Assembly: GCA_020635855.1 (NCBI GenBank)
Contig: JACJYZ010000003.1
Span: 496,001-560,000 of the forward strand
From: Flavobacteriales bacterium
GTDB lineage: Bacteria; Bacteroidota; Bacteroidia; JACJYZ01
DNA length: 64,000 bases
Direction of reading: 5' to 3'
Shown here: one piece after another, positions 16,503 to 25,172 of the stretch
How the letters are laid out: each line of letters opens with the position of its first letter
How positions within the stretch are numbered: position 1 is the first letter of the stretch
The notes under the pieces: model-generated
The model's database searches: none
Told to the model about the DNA's origin: nothing
What the model saw: only the letters and a program-made list of their open reading frames with translations
Program-made: the position numbers and the translations under genes

Positions 16503-18128
16503 ATGAACGAATTTGGAATTAAGAATCCCAAGGCGTCCGTCAGGGATTTGGGCCTGACCAATGTGGCGGCCGCCTATTGGAATTTACCTCCGGCGGAGCT
16601 GGTGGAGGAGACCATCATTCGGGGGGAAGGTGTGCTGGCGGATACCGGTGCGCTTGTCATCGATACTGGTGAGTTTACCGGCAGAAGTCCCAAAGACCGC
16701 TACATTGTAGAGGACGACATCACCCGCGAATCTGTGTGGTGGGGAGACATCAACCAACCTTATTCATCCGAAGCATTTGATGTGCTGTACGACAAAGTAC
16801 TTGCTTACCTGACGGGTAAAGAAGTATATGTTCGTGATGCATATGCATGTGCGGATGAAGCTTACAGGATGAACATCCGGGTATTGACGGAGTTCCCCTG
16901 GCAAAATCTTTTTGCGTCCAACCTGTTCCTGCGGCCCGACCGTGAGGAGATCCTGGCATTTGATCCTGAGTGGACCGTGGTAGCGGCCCCGGGTTATTTT
17001 GCAGACCCCGCAAAGGACGGCACACGCAATCATAACTTCGCCATTCTGAATTTTACCCGCAAAGTGATTCTGATTGGAGGTACGGCTTATACCGGAGAAA
17101 TCAAGAAAGGTATTTTCTCCGTGCTGAATTTCATTCTTCCTTACCAGAAAAAAGTGTTGTCCATGCACTGCTCGGCCAACATCGGTGAAAAGGGAGACAC
17201 TGCAGTTTTCTTCGGACTTTCGGGCACGGGTAAAACCACCCTGTCTGCTGATCCGGTGCGCAACCTGATTGGTGATGATGAGCATGGTTGGGGCGATAAA
17301 GGGGTCTTTAATTTCGAAGGCGGTTGTTACGCCAAGTGTATCGATCTGACGGAAGAGAAAGAACCCCAGATCTACCGCGCGATCAAATTCGGCACCTTGT
17401 TGGAGAATGTGGAATTCTATCCTGAAACCACCACGGTAGATTATACCAATGTGACAAAGACCCAAAACACCCGTGCCGCCTATCCCATTGATTTTATCGA
17501 TAACATTGCAGAGCCTTCCGTAGGAGGCATTCCCAAGAACATCTTTTTCCTCACCGCCGATGCATTCGGTGTACTTCCTCCGGTTTCCAAACTAGATCCG
17601 GGGCAGGCGATGTATCATTTCATTTCCGGTTATACAGCGAAAGTAGCGGGAACCGAAGTGGGTGTGACCGAGCCTCAGGCTACATTCTCCGCTTGTTTCG
17701 GAGCTCCTTTTCTGCCCCTTCATCCCACCTATTATGCCGACATGTTGGGTGAAAAGATGAAAGCGCATGGTGTTCAGGTGTGGCTGATTAATACCGGTTG
17801 GACAGGTGGCAATTATGGTGTGGGCGAACGCATCCGCCTTAAATATACCCGTGCCATGATCAATGCGGCGCTGGAAGGTAAACTGGATGCAGTGACATAC
17901 AAAGCCCATCCGGTATTCGGTCTACAGGTTCCGCAGGAATGCCCCGATGTTCCGGACGAACTGCTGAACCCGCGTGACACGTGGAAAGATCAGTCAGCAT
18001 ATGATAAAATGGCACAGGAGCTTGCTTTGAAGTTCAATAAGAACTTCGAAAAGTATGCCGCCAATGCCAAGCCGGAGATCCTGGCTGCGGCGCCGAAGGC
18101 GGATGTGAAAGTGCCCATTACCAGCTGA
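16503..18128 (+). CDS. pckA: Phosphoenolpyruvate carboxykinase (ATP)
   Basis: 541 residues, the normal length for the ATP-dependent enzyme. It has TGEFTGRSPKDRYIV near the N-terminus (substrate-binding Arg), the P-loop FFGLSGTGKTTLS (residues 236-248), the metal-binding DDEHGWGD, and NTGWTGGNYGVG. It converts oxaloacetate and ATP to PEP, CO2 and ADP, the first committed step of gluconeogenesis. In anaerobic Bacteroidota it can run in the carboxylating direction. Single-gene unit. Confidence 0.97.
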   Translation: MNEFGIKNPKASVRDLGLTNVAAAYWNLPPAELVEETIIRGEGVLADTGALVIDTGEFTGRSPKDRYIVEDDITRESVWWGDINQPYSSEAFDVLYDKVLAYLTGKEVYVRDAYACADEAYRMNIRVLTEFPWQNLFASNLFLRPDREEILAFDPEWTVVAAPGYFADPAKDGTRNHNFAILNFTRKVILIGGTAYTGEIKKGIFSVLNFILPYQKKVLSMHCSANIGEKGDTAVFFGLSGTGKTTLSADPVRNLIGDDEHGWGDKGVFNFEGGCYAKCIDLTEEKEPQIYRAIKFGTLLENVEFYPETTTVDYTNVTKTQNTRAAYPIDFIDNIAEPSVGGIPKNIFFLTADAFGVLPPVSKLDPGQAMYHFISGYTAKVAGTEVGVTEPQATFSACFGAPFLPLHPTYYADMLGEKMKAHGVQVWLINTGWTGGNYGVGERIRLKYTRAMINAALEGKLDAVTYKAHPVFGLQVPQECPDVPDELLNPRDTWKDQSAYDKMAQELALKFNKNFEKYAANAKPEILAAAPKADVKVPITS

Positions 18129-18186
18129 TGCGTGCGAATTGGCTAATTTTAACATATGTGTTCATGCCGGCGAAAGCCAAAATTCA

Positions 18187-18194
18187 TACTTTTG
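18187..18194 (+). promoter_or_regulatory. -7 box upstream of the first DUF1573 gene
   Basis: TACTTTTG fits TAnnTTTG, 32 bp before the ATG at 18227. Confidence 0.35.
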
Positions 18195-18226
18195 AATCAT
18201 TGGAAGTAACATAAAACCTCTCAAAA

Positions 18227-18784
18227 ATGAATAACGATCAAATTAAAATCGCACTTCTGGGGGTGATCGCCGCTGCGGTGAGTGTGCAGGTCATCATGCA
18301 AATGAACGGTGGTGCCAGTACGGCATCTACCGGCATGAATCCTTCAGCGGTCACTGCGACAACCGCTGCACCCAATCCGTTGCAGATGGATATGAACAAC
18401 CCGCAGAACGCCATGGCAACTCCGCCGGTACCGGCTGGTCCTTCAACCACCATCAAGTTTGAAGAAGATGCATTCGACTTTGGCAATGTGAAACAACACA
18501 GTACCAATGAGCATATCTTCAAATTCAAGAATACGGGTTCGGAGCCTTTGGTGATCAGCAATGCGGTTGGATCTTGCGGATGTACGGTGCCATTGTTCAC
18601 CAAAGATCCCATTGCACCCGGTGCTACCGGCGAGATCAAGGTGGAGTACAAACCCGGAACGCAGAAGGGAAATCAAACCAAAACCGTTACGGTTACGGCC
18701 AATACCGATCCCCCTCAAACCCGTGTGAACATCACTGCATTCGTTCAGGAGGTTCCCGGTGGAGACGCCGAAGCCCATCAGTAG
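18227..18784 (+). CDS. DUF1573 domain protein, membrane-anchored
   Basis: 185 residues. An N-terminal hydrophobic segment (residues 8-28) is an uncleaved anchor or signal peptide. A Thr/Pro/Met/Asn-rich linker runs to about residue 78. The DUF1573 Ig-like domain follows: FEEDAFDFGNVKQ, FKFKNTGSEPLVI, the family signature GSCGCTVPLF, then VEYKPGTQKGNQTKTV. It is likely periplasmic or surface-facing; function of the family is unknown. A strong terminator follows. A second DUF1573 protein is encoded at 19549-20361. Confidence 0.9.
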   Translation: MNNDQIKIALLGVIAAAVSVQVIMQMNGGASTASTGMNPSAVTATTAAPNPLQMDMNNPQNAMATPPVPAGPSTTIKFEEDAFDFGNVKQHSTNEHIFKFKNTGSEPLVISNAVGSCGCTVPLFTKDPIAPGATGEIKVEYKPGTQKGNQTKTVTVTANTDPPQTRVNITAFVQEVPGGDAEAHQ

Positions 18785-18805
18785 GAAATTTTACGTGAAA
18801 TATTC

Positions 18806-18841
18806 AAAGGGTTGTCTGTATTCAGGCAACCCTTTCTTTTT
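18806..18841 (+). terminator. Intrinsic terminator after the DUF1573 gene
   Basis: AAAGGGTTGTCTG / CAGGCAACCCTTT (13-bp stem with one T-G pair, TATT loop) followed by CTTTTT. It lies 22 bp after the stop codon and just touches the stop of the convergent VTT gene. Confidence 0.85.
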
Positions 18842-19415
18842 ACATCGTACCAGCTTTCCAGATCAGGTAAGCAACAAATGCAAACCTGCCGAAGCGGCTC
18901 AGGGAATAGAGCAGGTATCTCAACCAGCCGAAGTTGAAGGCGCCGGAAATGAGGCTCACCGTGGCAAAGGGCACGGGTGTGATCGCGGAAATGATGATCA
19001 GTAATCCACCCCAGCGTTCATAGTAATGCACATATTTCCGTGCTTTTTTTGTTCGCAATCGCAGTCTGACATATCGAAGATTACGGATCCACCTGCCCAT
19101 GCCATATGCAATCATTCCTGAGGCATAGGAGGTGAGCGCCAATGCAACTACGGTTTGCCAATAGGGCATACCCTCATAGGCCAGTCCCCACCCCATAAAG
19201 AGTTCCGGTGGAAAAATTCCTACAATGGTTTCGGAGAGGAAAAATATGGAATAGATGAGTAATGGGTTGGCTGTTTTTTCCTTGATCACCGCAAGGTATT
19301 CCGCCGGCATCCACTTGTTCCATGCGATGATGGCCACCACCACCAGCGCCATCCATAATGCCGTTCTGCCCAAATTGTTGTAAAGGAAACGTCTGAACTC
19401 CGAGTGTACCTTCAT
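18840..19415 (-). CDS. VTT/SNARE-associated (YqaA-like) inner-membrane protein
   Basis: 191 residues from ATG 19415; the frame is open further upstream, but the upstream part is not protein-like. Four or five hydrophobic helices are seen. The motif GIFPPELFMGWGLAYEG followed by a Gly/Tyr-rich helix resembles the re-entrant loop of VTT/DedA-type proteins, and ITPVPFATVSLISGAFN matches the second re-entrant loop (P-x-P...G). The wider superfamily contributes to lipid scrambling or membrane homeostasis; the specific role is unknown. It converges on the first DUF1573 gene. Confidence 0.75.
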   Translation of the reverse strand: MKVHSEFRRFLYNNLGRTALWMALVVVAIIAWNKWMPAEYLAVIKEKTANPLLIYSIFFLSETIVGIFPPELFMGWGLAYEGMPYWQTVVALALTSYASGMIAYGMGRWIRNLRYVRLRLRTKKARKYVHYYERWGGLLIIISAITPVPFATVSLISGAFNFGWLRYLLYSLSRFGRFAFVAYLIWKAGTM

Positions 19416-19548
19416 CCTTGCAATGTTACAGAAGTTAATCTTTTTAAACGTGCTGAGGTCCTGCCAAATCTTGTTAATTTCGCTTAAGATGATCAATCAT
19501 CCCGTTACTTCAGACATTTGTCCAGTTAAGATGTTAAACGCAAATTTT

Positions 19549-20361
19549 ATGCAATCAGGTTCAAGAGAGAGCAAGCACGTGATTCGTTCCTTGGCGGTCC
19601 TGCTTTTCGCTATCTGTGTTCAGGCTGTGCAGGGACAGGGATTGGTGTTTCCCGAACGGGTTCATGATTTTGGTGACGTCCGTTCGGAGAACAGCGAAGC
19701 CGTGAACATGTTTCTTATGATCAATCAAACCGGGGGGAAGGTTGTCATTCGTTCGGTGGAGGCGTCCTGCGGATGCACGGTACCGAAATGGACAAAAGAC
19801 ACTTTGGTTCAGGGAGACACCGCATTCATAGAAGTCAGGTTCAACCCCAAGGATCAAATAGGCAGGTTCCAGAAATCCCTGACGGTTTATACATCCGACG
19901 ATGAGGTCAACGGACTGGAAATTCGTGGAATCGTGCTTCCGCCAAGAAAGGAAAAGAAACCGCAGAACCCCGGCGAGCCCTACATCCCGCTTTTTGAAAA
20001 GTACTATGTGTATGACGACAAAGGTGTGGAGGATCTTGACTTTGGGTTCAAAGAGTTCATGGATGACCTGATCAACGTGATACAAACTGTGGGCACCGCT
20101 GAGATTCAGATCGAATCCAGCGCATCTCATGTGCCCACCGATGCGTTTCCATCCAATCAGGCACTGGCCGAGAGTCGTGCGGCGGGTTTGAAGGAGCGGA
20201 TCGAGTTAAAACTGAAAGCAACCGGCATTTCATTATCTAAAGTGAAATTCAGGGAACCTCAGATTGCCGTGCAGGGGCCTGAGTACAAAAACGATTTCGA
20301 GACGAATAAGAAGGTGTACGAAAAGTATCAGTACGTGAAGGCGGAGGTGTTCATACCCTGA
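19549..20361 (+). CDS. DUF1573 protein with C-terminal OmpA-like domain
   Basis: 270 residues from ATG 19549, chosen because it gives a compact signal peptide (SLAVLLFAICVQAVQGQ). In-frame ATGs exist at 19489 and 19531. The DUF1573 domain covers about residues 28-135: FPERVHDFGDV, then the signature ASCGCTVPKW, then VRFNPKDQIGRFQK. After a Lys/Pro linker, the last ~105 residues contain IQIESSASHVPT, then NQALAESRAAGLKERIE, a pattern like OmpA-type peptidoglycan-binding domains (SxxG..N..LSxxRA). A periplasmic protein anchored to the wall is inferred. It overlaps the 3' end of the convergent sensor gene by 11 bp. Confidence 0.8.
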   Translation: MQSGSRESKHVIRSLAVLLFAICVQAVQGQGLVFPERVHDFGDVRSENSEAVNMFLMINQTGGKVVIRSVEASCGCTVPKWTKDTLVQGDTAFIEVRFNPKDQIGRFQKSLTVYTSDDEVNGLEIRGIVLPPRKEKKPQNPGEPYIPLFEKYYVYDDKGVEDLDFGFKEFMDDLINVIQTVGTAEIQIESSASHVPTDAFPSNQALAESRAAGLKERIELKLKATGISLSKVKFREPQIAVQGPEYKNDFETNKKVYEKYQYVKAEVFIP

Positions 20362-23300
20362 CTCCGAGGACCAGGATGTCATCCACCTGTTCCGCTTCTC
20401 CCCGCCATTCATCAAGGTTGTCTTCCAGCACCGCCCGTTGCTCTTCCATGGGTAACTGGTGTATATCCAGCAACAGGTTCTTGAATCTGCTCGACATGAA
20501 CTTTTTGTTTTTGTCACCACCGAACTGATCCATGTATCCATCCGAAAAGAGATAGAAGGTATCATTCTCCTGCAGGAAGAGGCGATGATTGGTAAATGGA
20601 AGCGATTGTTTGCCCAGGAAAATACCAATCGGGAATTTATCACCTTTGATTTCACGCAGGATCCCATCGCGAATCAGGTACAACGGATTGTAAGCCCCGG
20701 CATATTGTAACTCCCTGGTTTTGGTGTTGAGCAGGCAAAGTGTGATATCCATACCATCTTTGGCGCTTTCTTCAAGGGTGGTTTTCTTCAGCGTATTGGT
20801 TACTTCGGCGTTCAGTTCATTCAGGATGGCGGCTGCTTCGAAATGTTCGGGTAGCTGGCTAACTACCATGTTCAGCTTGCTGTGTCCCATGATACTCATG
20901 AATGCACCGGGTACACCGTGCCCTGTACAATCCACCGCGGCCAGCAATACGGTATCGCCTTTTTGTTCAATCCAGTAGAAGTCACCAGATACAATGTCTT
21001 TCGGGCGGTAAAAAACAAAGGCGTCCGGGAGGAGGTTCTTGACCACATTATCGGGGGGGAGGATGGATTCCTGGATCCTCCTTGCATATTTGATGCTGTC
21101 GCGGATCTCGTTGTAGGCATATTCCAGTTCGTTTTTCTGGCGGGTAATGGTTTCTGTTCGCTCCCTTACCTTTTCTTCCAATGCGGCTTGGTCGCGTTTA
21201 AAGTTGCGGATACGCCACTTCACGATGCCATAGATGAGGAGGATGGCTGCAACGGAGCACAGCATATAGAAATACCATGTTTGCCAGAACGGAGGCAGGA
21301 TGGTGATTTCCATTTTTACCGGTTCTTCGGTCCAGTACTTGTCTTCATTGCGGGCCATCACCATGAAGGTATAATGCCCGGGTCCGAGGTTGGGGTATAC
21401 GGCTTCGGTTTTTGAAACGTAGGGCGACCAATCGCGGTCCAGTCCCTCCATCTTATATTGGTAAACAATCTTTTCCGGCACTTTCAGGCTGATGCCGCTG
21501 AACTCGATTATAAGGTGGTTCTGATCGTGCGGCAGAGTGATGGAGTAAGGAACGTTGTAAGGGTATTGCAGGCTGTCTGCGTAGATGGAGAGGTCCAATT
21601 CTTTGAAGAAAAGCCGGATGTTGGTGATGTGGGTTTTGGGAGGGATCTGGTTGACAATGTCTCCATCCGGGTTGTAGCTTACCAGCACGGATGAACCGAA
21701 CCACAGTTTGCCGTTGTTGTCACAAAAGGCAGCTCCGGTGTTGCATTCAATGCCGATGAAGCCATCCAGTTTTTGGTAATGGCGAATCTTGCGGATGTTG
21801 CCATAGTCGTTGAATGAAATCTTATTGAGGCCATTGTTTGTTCCTGCCCAGAGGTTGCCTTCCTTGTCGAACACCAGTGACATAACGGCATTGTGACTCA
21901 ATCCGCTTGTTGTATTGATGTGGGTGAAGCCAATGCCATCGAACCTACCTATGCCGTTGTCCTGGGTGGCGATCCATAGCTGGTTCCTGGGGCCTGGGAT
22001 GAGGTGCATGATGTAGTCGCTGCACAATCCATCGCGCGTGGTGTAGGATGTCCATTCATGGTCGGTAATACGGATAAGCCCTTGACCGTCTGTTCCGAAC
22101 CAGATGCCACCGTCCTGGTCTTCGGTGATGCAGTTGACATTGTGTTCGAGGCCATCTTCTTCACCGAAGATTTGGAAGGTTTTGCCATTGAAGCATGCGG
22201 CTTGTCCATTGTCCAATCCGCTCCATACACGGTCTTTTGAGTCTACGAAAACCACGAAGACGGCATCCCCGGGCAGGCCGTCTTTTTTGGTATAGTTCCT
22301 GAATTTCTTTCCGTCGAAGCACACCAGTCCATTGCTCGTTGCGATCCACAGGTTACCGCGACTATCCTTGTCTATGGACCATGCATTTTCGGAGGGGAAA
22401 CCGTTTTCCTTGTTGTAATAACTAAAGCGTTTGCCGTCGTAGACAGAAATTCCTTGTCCGTATGTGCCGAACCACATTCTGCCCTGGTTGTCTTGTTCGA
22501 TGCCGAAAACGATTTTGCTTGAAAGGCCTGACTCATTGTCGAAATAGGTAAAAGCGAAGTTGGGGTACTTGATGATTCCCGCGCCATTGGTGCCCAGCCA
22601 GAATGTGCCCTGGCTGTCCCAAAGCGCACATTGTGAGGGATGATCTATGAATGACTTGTCGGGGGCATATAGCGTGAACTTACCGTTGTGATATGCCGCT
22701 GCTCCCAGGCGTTTGTATGTGAAAACAATGTTGCCGTTTATGTCAGTGAGCATCACATCCGGATGCCGGAAAGGCAAGCCATCTTCTTCCGAAAACACCC
22801 TGAAGTCATTTCCATCGTATCGCACCACGTGATCGCGTGTCAATATCCAAATGAGTCCGTCATGGTCCGCAGTAAGATCGGTGACGTTGGCTACAAGCGG
22901 GTTCGATTGAAGATCAGTGCGGATGCGCACATCATTCATGTTGTCACCGTACTGGATCACGCGCAGTCCGTGCCGGGTTTCAATCCAGTAGTTGCCTTTA
23001 TAATCCTGCGCGATGTTGCGGATGGTATCCTGGAATACTTTTCCATCGATGAGGAGGGGGCGGCAAAATTTATGGTTGTAGATGCTGGCGCCAGGTGCGT
23101 CGAGGGAGTAAAAGATCAGCTGGCCTTTGTTGTCCTTGAAGATGCGGTCGATGTCTTCGAAGTGGAGGCCTTCGTCAGCTGTAAGCATCTTTTCAACCCC
23201 TTTTTCCGCCGACAGCATACACACGCCTTTTTCGGTGGCCACCCAGATATGACCGGTGCTATCCGTCGTCATATCGGAGATGGCGTTTGAGGGCAACCCG

Positions 23301-23650
23301 CTGTCTATGTTCAGGGTGGTAAATTCACGGCCGTCAAAGTAACTGATGCCTGCTTCGTGTTCCGACATGAACCATACGTTGCGGTCGGCGTCTTCCAGCA
23401 TTTTGATGATGGAATTGTTTTGCAGGCCTTCCTTGTCGGTGAACACCTGGAAGTGAAGTCCGTCAAAACGGTTTACGCCTCCTCCGTTGGTGGCAACCCA
23501 AAGATAGCCCTGACTGTCTTCCAGCATGCACTGCACCTGGGATTGCGAGAGTCCCTCTTCGTTGGAGTAGCGTTGGAAATGATACTTTTGTGCATGGGCA
23601 ATGAGGTTGCCTGCAATGAATATCGCGCACAAAATGAATTTCCTGATCAC
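20351..23650 (-). CDS. Reg_prop/Y_Y_Y sensor fused to a SpoIIE-type (PP2C) phosphatase
   Basis: 1099 residues from a GTG start at 23650. Signal peptide ending IAHAQ. Residues ~25-680 hold some 14 Reg_prop repeats forming two periplasmic beta-propellers (examples LWVATNGGGVNRFDG, WFGTYGQGISVYDG, LWIATSNGLVCFDG). A Y_Y_Y domain (YQYKMEGLDRDWSPY) follows, then a transmembrane helix near residue 800, a coiled coil (residues ~820-870) and the phosphatase (IVSGDFYWIEQ, AAVDCTGHGVPGAFMS, LFSDGYMDQFGG). This is the architecture of hybrid sensors in which the output is a Ser/Thr phosphatase instead of a kinase, likely acting on an anti-sigma antagonist. No such partner is adjacent. Confidence 0.93.
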   Translation of the reverse strand: MIRKFILCAIFIAGNLIAHAQKYHFQRYSNEEGLSQSQVQCMLEDSQGYLWVATNGGGVNRFDGLHFQVFTDKEGLQNNSIIKMLEDADRNVWFMSEHEAGISYFDGREFTTLNIDSGLPSNAISDMTTDSTGHIWVATEKGVCMLSAEKGVEKMLTADEGLHFEDIDRIFKDNKGQLIFYSLDAPGASIYNHKFCRPLLIDGKVFQDTIRNIAQDYKGNYWIETRHGLRVIQYGDNMNDVRIRTDLQSNPLVANVTDLTADHDGLIWILTRDHVVRYDGNDFRVFSEEDGLPFRHPDVMLTDINGNIVFTYKRLGAAAYHNGKFTLYAPDKSFIDHPSQCALWDSQGTFWLGTNGAGIIKYPNFAFTYFDNESGLSSKIVFGIEQDNQGRMWFGTYGQGISVYDGKRFSYYNKENGFPSENAWSIDKDSRGNLWIATSNGLVCFDGKKFRNYTKKDGLPGDAVFVVFVDSKDRVWSGLDNGQAACFNGKTFQIFGEEDGLEHNVNCITEDQDGGIWFGTDGQGLIRITDHEWTSYTTRDGLCSDYIMHLIPGPRNQLWIATQDNGIGRFDGIGFTHINTTSGLSHNAVMSLVFDKEGNLWAGTNNGLNKISFNDYGNIRKIRHYQKLDGFIGIECNTGAAFCDNNGKLWFGSSVLVSYNPDGDIVNQIPPKTHITNIRLFFKELDLSIYADSLQYPYNVPYSITLPHDQNHLIIEFSGISLKVPEKIVYQYKMEGLDRDWSPYVSKTEAVYPNLGPGHYTFMVMARNEDKYWTEEPVKMEITILPPFWQTWYFYMLCSVAAILLIYGIVKWRIRNFKRDQAALEEKVRERTETITRQKNELEYAYNEIRDSIKYARRIQESILPPDNVVKNLLPDAFVFYRPKDIVSGDFYWIEQKGDTVLLAAVDCTGHGVPGAFMSIMGHSKLNMVVSQLPEHFEAAAILNELNAEVTNTLKKTTLEESAKDGMDITLCLLNTKTRELQYAGAYNPLYLIRDGILREIKGDKFPIGIFLGKQSLPFTNHRLFLQENDTFYLFSDGYMDQFGGDKNKKFMSSRFKNLLLDIHQLPMEEQRAVLEDNLDEWRGEAEQVDDILVLGVRV

Positions 23651-23759
23651 TGCTTGAAGACTATAATAATGCCCGTTTGCCGTTTACAACGATAAGTTGC
23701 CACCTTGTACGAAAAAATACCGGTAGGGTTATTCGGACCGGAATTCAGAAAAACTTCTT

Positions 23760-23767
23760 TATTTTTG
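23760..23767 (+). promoter_or_regulatory. -7 box of tRNA-Val
   Basis: TATTTTTG matches TAnnTTTG and ends 8 bp before the mature tRNA 5' end, consistent with transcription starting at or just before the tRNA. Confidence 0.5.
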
Positions 23768-23775
23768 GCCATTTA

Positions 23776-23850
23776 GGGCTGTTAGCTCAGTTGGTTCAGA
23801 GCATTACCTTGACAGGGTAGGGGTCACTGGTTCGAATCCAGTACAGCCCA
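23776..23850 (+). tRNA. tRNA-Val (anticodon GAC)
   Basis: A 75-nt cloverleaf. The acceptor stem is GGGCTGT/ACAGCCC with discriminator A, and the D-arm GCTC/GAGC. The anticodon stem TTACC/GGTAG has loop TTGACAG and anticodon GAC, which reads GUC/GUU Val codons. The T-arm is ACTGG TTCGAAT CCAGT. The 3' CCA is not encoded. A strong terminator follows 10 nt later. Confidence 0.95.
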
Positions 23851-23855
23851 CAAAC

Positions 23856-23887
23856 AAAAAGCCCCACGCGTTAGCGTGGGGCTTTTT
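23856..23887 (+). terminator. Intrinsic terminator of tRNA-Val
   Basis: AAAAA-GCCCCACGC-GTTA-GCGTGGGGC-TTTTT: a perfect 9-bp GC-rich stem with a 4-nt loop and a U-tract. Confidence 0.92.
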
Positions 23888-23939
23888 CGTGACGGCCGCG
23901 AACGCAAATCCCATTTGCGCGAGCAGCCGTCACGAAAAA
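23883..23939. repeat. Nested inverted repeat between tRNA terminator and tandem array
   Basis: Outer arms TTTTTCGTGACGG (23883-23895) and CCGTCACGAAAAA (23927-23939) are a perfect 13-bp inverted pair. Inside, CGCAAAT-CCC-ATTTGCG (23903-23919) forms a 7-bp hairpin. The outer arms arise because the tRNA terminator flank and the array units carry the same sequence in opposite orientation. Confidence 0.85.
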
Positions 23940-24199
23940 GGCCACCGTTTGAGGTGGCATTTTTGTTTGGGTACAAGGGCGCCGGGAGCTGGATCACGGA
24001 GTAATCCAAAGGCGAGCAGCCGTCACGAAAAAGGCCACCGGATGAGGTGGCATTTTTGTTTGGGTACAAGGGCGCCGGGAGCTGGATCACGGAGTAATCC
24101 AAAGGCGAGCAGCCGTCACGAAAAAGGCCACCGTTTGAGGTGGCATTTTTGTTTGGGTACGAGGGCACAGGGTCTTGGATCACGAAGTAGTCCATCTCA
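23921..24199 (-). repeat. 93-bp tandem repeat, three copies, each with a terminator-like hairpin
   Basis: Units start at 23921, 24014 and 24107 with an exact period of 93 bp. Copies 1 and 2 are almost identical; copy 3 diverges in its second half. Each contains GCCACC-N6-GGTGGC flanked by A/T runs, and read on the minus strand ends TTTTTCGTGACGGC. The same cassette (CAAACAAAAA, hairpin, TTTTTCGTGACGGC) follows the tRNA on the plus strand. Because 93 is divisible by three, spurious frames stay open through the array. The 478-bp gap 23851-24328 holds only the terminator, this array and about 130 bp with no recognisable feature. Confidence 0.9.
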
Positions 24200-24328
24200 T
24201 GTATAAACATTTCCACAACTTCCGTGACCTCTGTCGTTGCGGTTATCCAACGAAATACTTACCATTGTATATAGCAAGCGCATCCCCAGGCTTGAGGTAA
24301 ACGAGTTGTATCCCTAAAAACCCGAATC

Positions 24329-25171
24329 ATGAAGAAGATTGTATTGGCAGTGATGGCAGGACTTATGCTCACCGCTGTGGGCTGTGGCAAAAAAGGATGC
24401 ATTGATCCCAATGCGGTTAATTATGATGAAGATGCCACCAAGGATGATGGTACCTGTGTGTATCCCGAGGAGGAGGATCACATCCACATCACCCTCAAAT
24501 TCGTGCACACGGTGGATGGAACACCGCTTGAATTCGATACGCTGAAGTATACCAACGCGGCAGGTAACCAGTACAAGGTGAGCCGGCTGAACTACTTTGT
24601 TTCCAAGGTGATGTTCAGCGGAGCGGCAGCAGATGTGCTTGCGGATACCATGCATTATGTGGATGGGCAGGATTCCACTACGATGCTCTGGCATGTGGAT
24701 GCCCACATGGAGAAGGGGAGCTATACCGGCATATCCTTCATCTTCGGCATGGATTCGCTCATGAACCATTCCACCGTATTCAACAACCTGCCTGAATCCA
24801 ACATGGCTTGGCCCGATCCGATGGGCAACAACAATGGCAACATGACCGATGACGGTTCCCACTACATGAAGATAGAGGGTAAATTTCTTGACTCGGCCAG
24901 TGTGCTGAGCAACTTCAATACGCACACAGGTCCCTCTATGGGCAAGCAGTATTTCGTGCAGGTGTCGTTGCCTTCGTCTTCGTTCACGGCGGGCGACAAG
25001 GACCTGACCATCGAAATCAAAATGGATATCAACAAGTGGTATACCAGTCCGAACGACTTTGATTTTAATACCTACGGCGATGCCATCATGATGAACATGG
25101 CCGCCCAGATGGCATTGAAGCAAAACGGAGCGGATGTATTCTCCATTGGTTCCATTACCGAAACACCTTGA
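24329..25171 (+). CDS. MbnP-family copper-associated lipoprotein
   Basis: 280 residues. A lipoprotein signal ends LTAVGC (Cys19). Next is a GCxDPxAxNYxxxAxxDDGTC motif (about residues 23-45), a Cys/Asp-rich module common at the surface of Bacteroidota proteins. The MbnP-like domain follows: HITLKFVHTVDGTPL, YKVSRLNYFVSKV, GSYTGISFIFGMD, NMAWPDP, YMKIEGKF. Known MbnP partners the dihaem enzyme MbnH, which oxidises an MbnP tryptophan to kynurenine; the Trp in NMAWPDP is the natural candidate here (inference). The next gene, an MbnH-like enzyme, begins 1 bp after the stop, so they are surely co-expressed. Confidence 0.85.
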   Translation: MKKIVLAVMAGLMLTAVGCGKKGCIDPNAVNYDEDATKDDGTCVYPEEEDHIHITLKFVHTVDGTPLEFDTLKYTNAAGNQYKVSRLNYFVSKVMFSGAAADVLADTMHYVDGQDSTTMLWHVDAHMEKGSYTGISFIFGMDSLMNHSTVFNNLPESNMAWPDPMGNNNGNMTDDGSHYMKIEGKFLDSASVLSNFNTHTGPSMGKQYFVQVSLPSSSFTAGDKDLTIEIKMDINKWYTSPNDFDFNTYGDAIMMNMAAQMALKQNGADVFSIGSITETP

Positions 25172-25172
25172 T

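Noticed and set aside
23921..24199. Possible CRISPR array
   Set aside because: Units are directly abutting 93-bp copies with no variable spacers and no cas genes nearby.
23824..24216. Open frames of about 105-130 codons through the tandem repeat and tRNA
   Set aside because: The 93-bp unit is a multiple of three, so frames stay open by chance. One ends inside the tRNA with the LDSNQ string typical of antisense tRNA artefacts. No start or composition supports coding.
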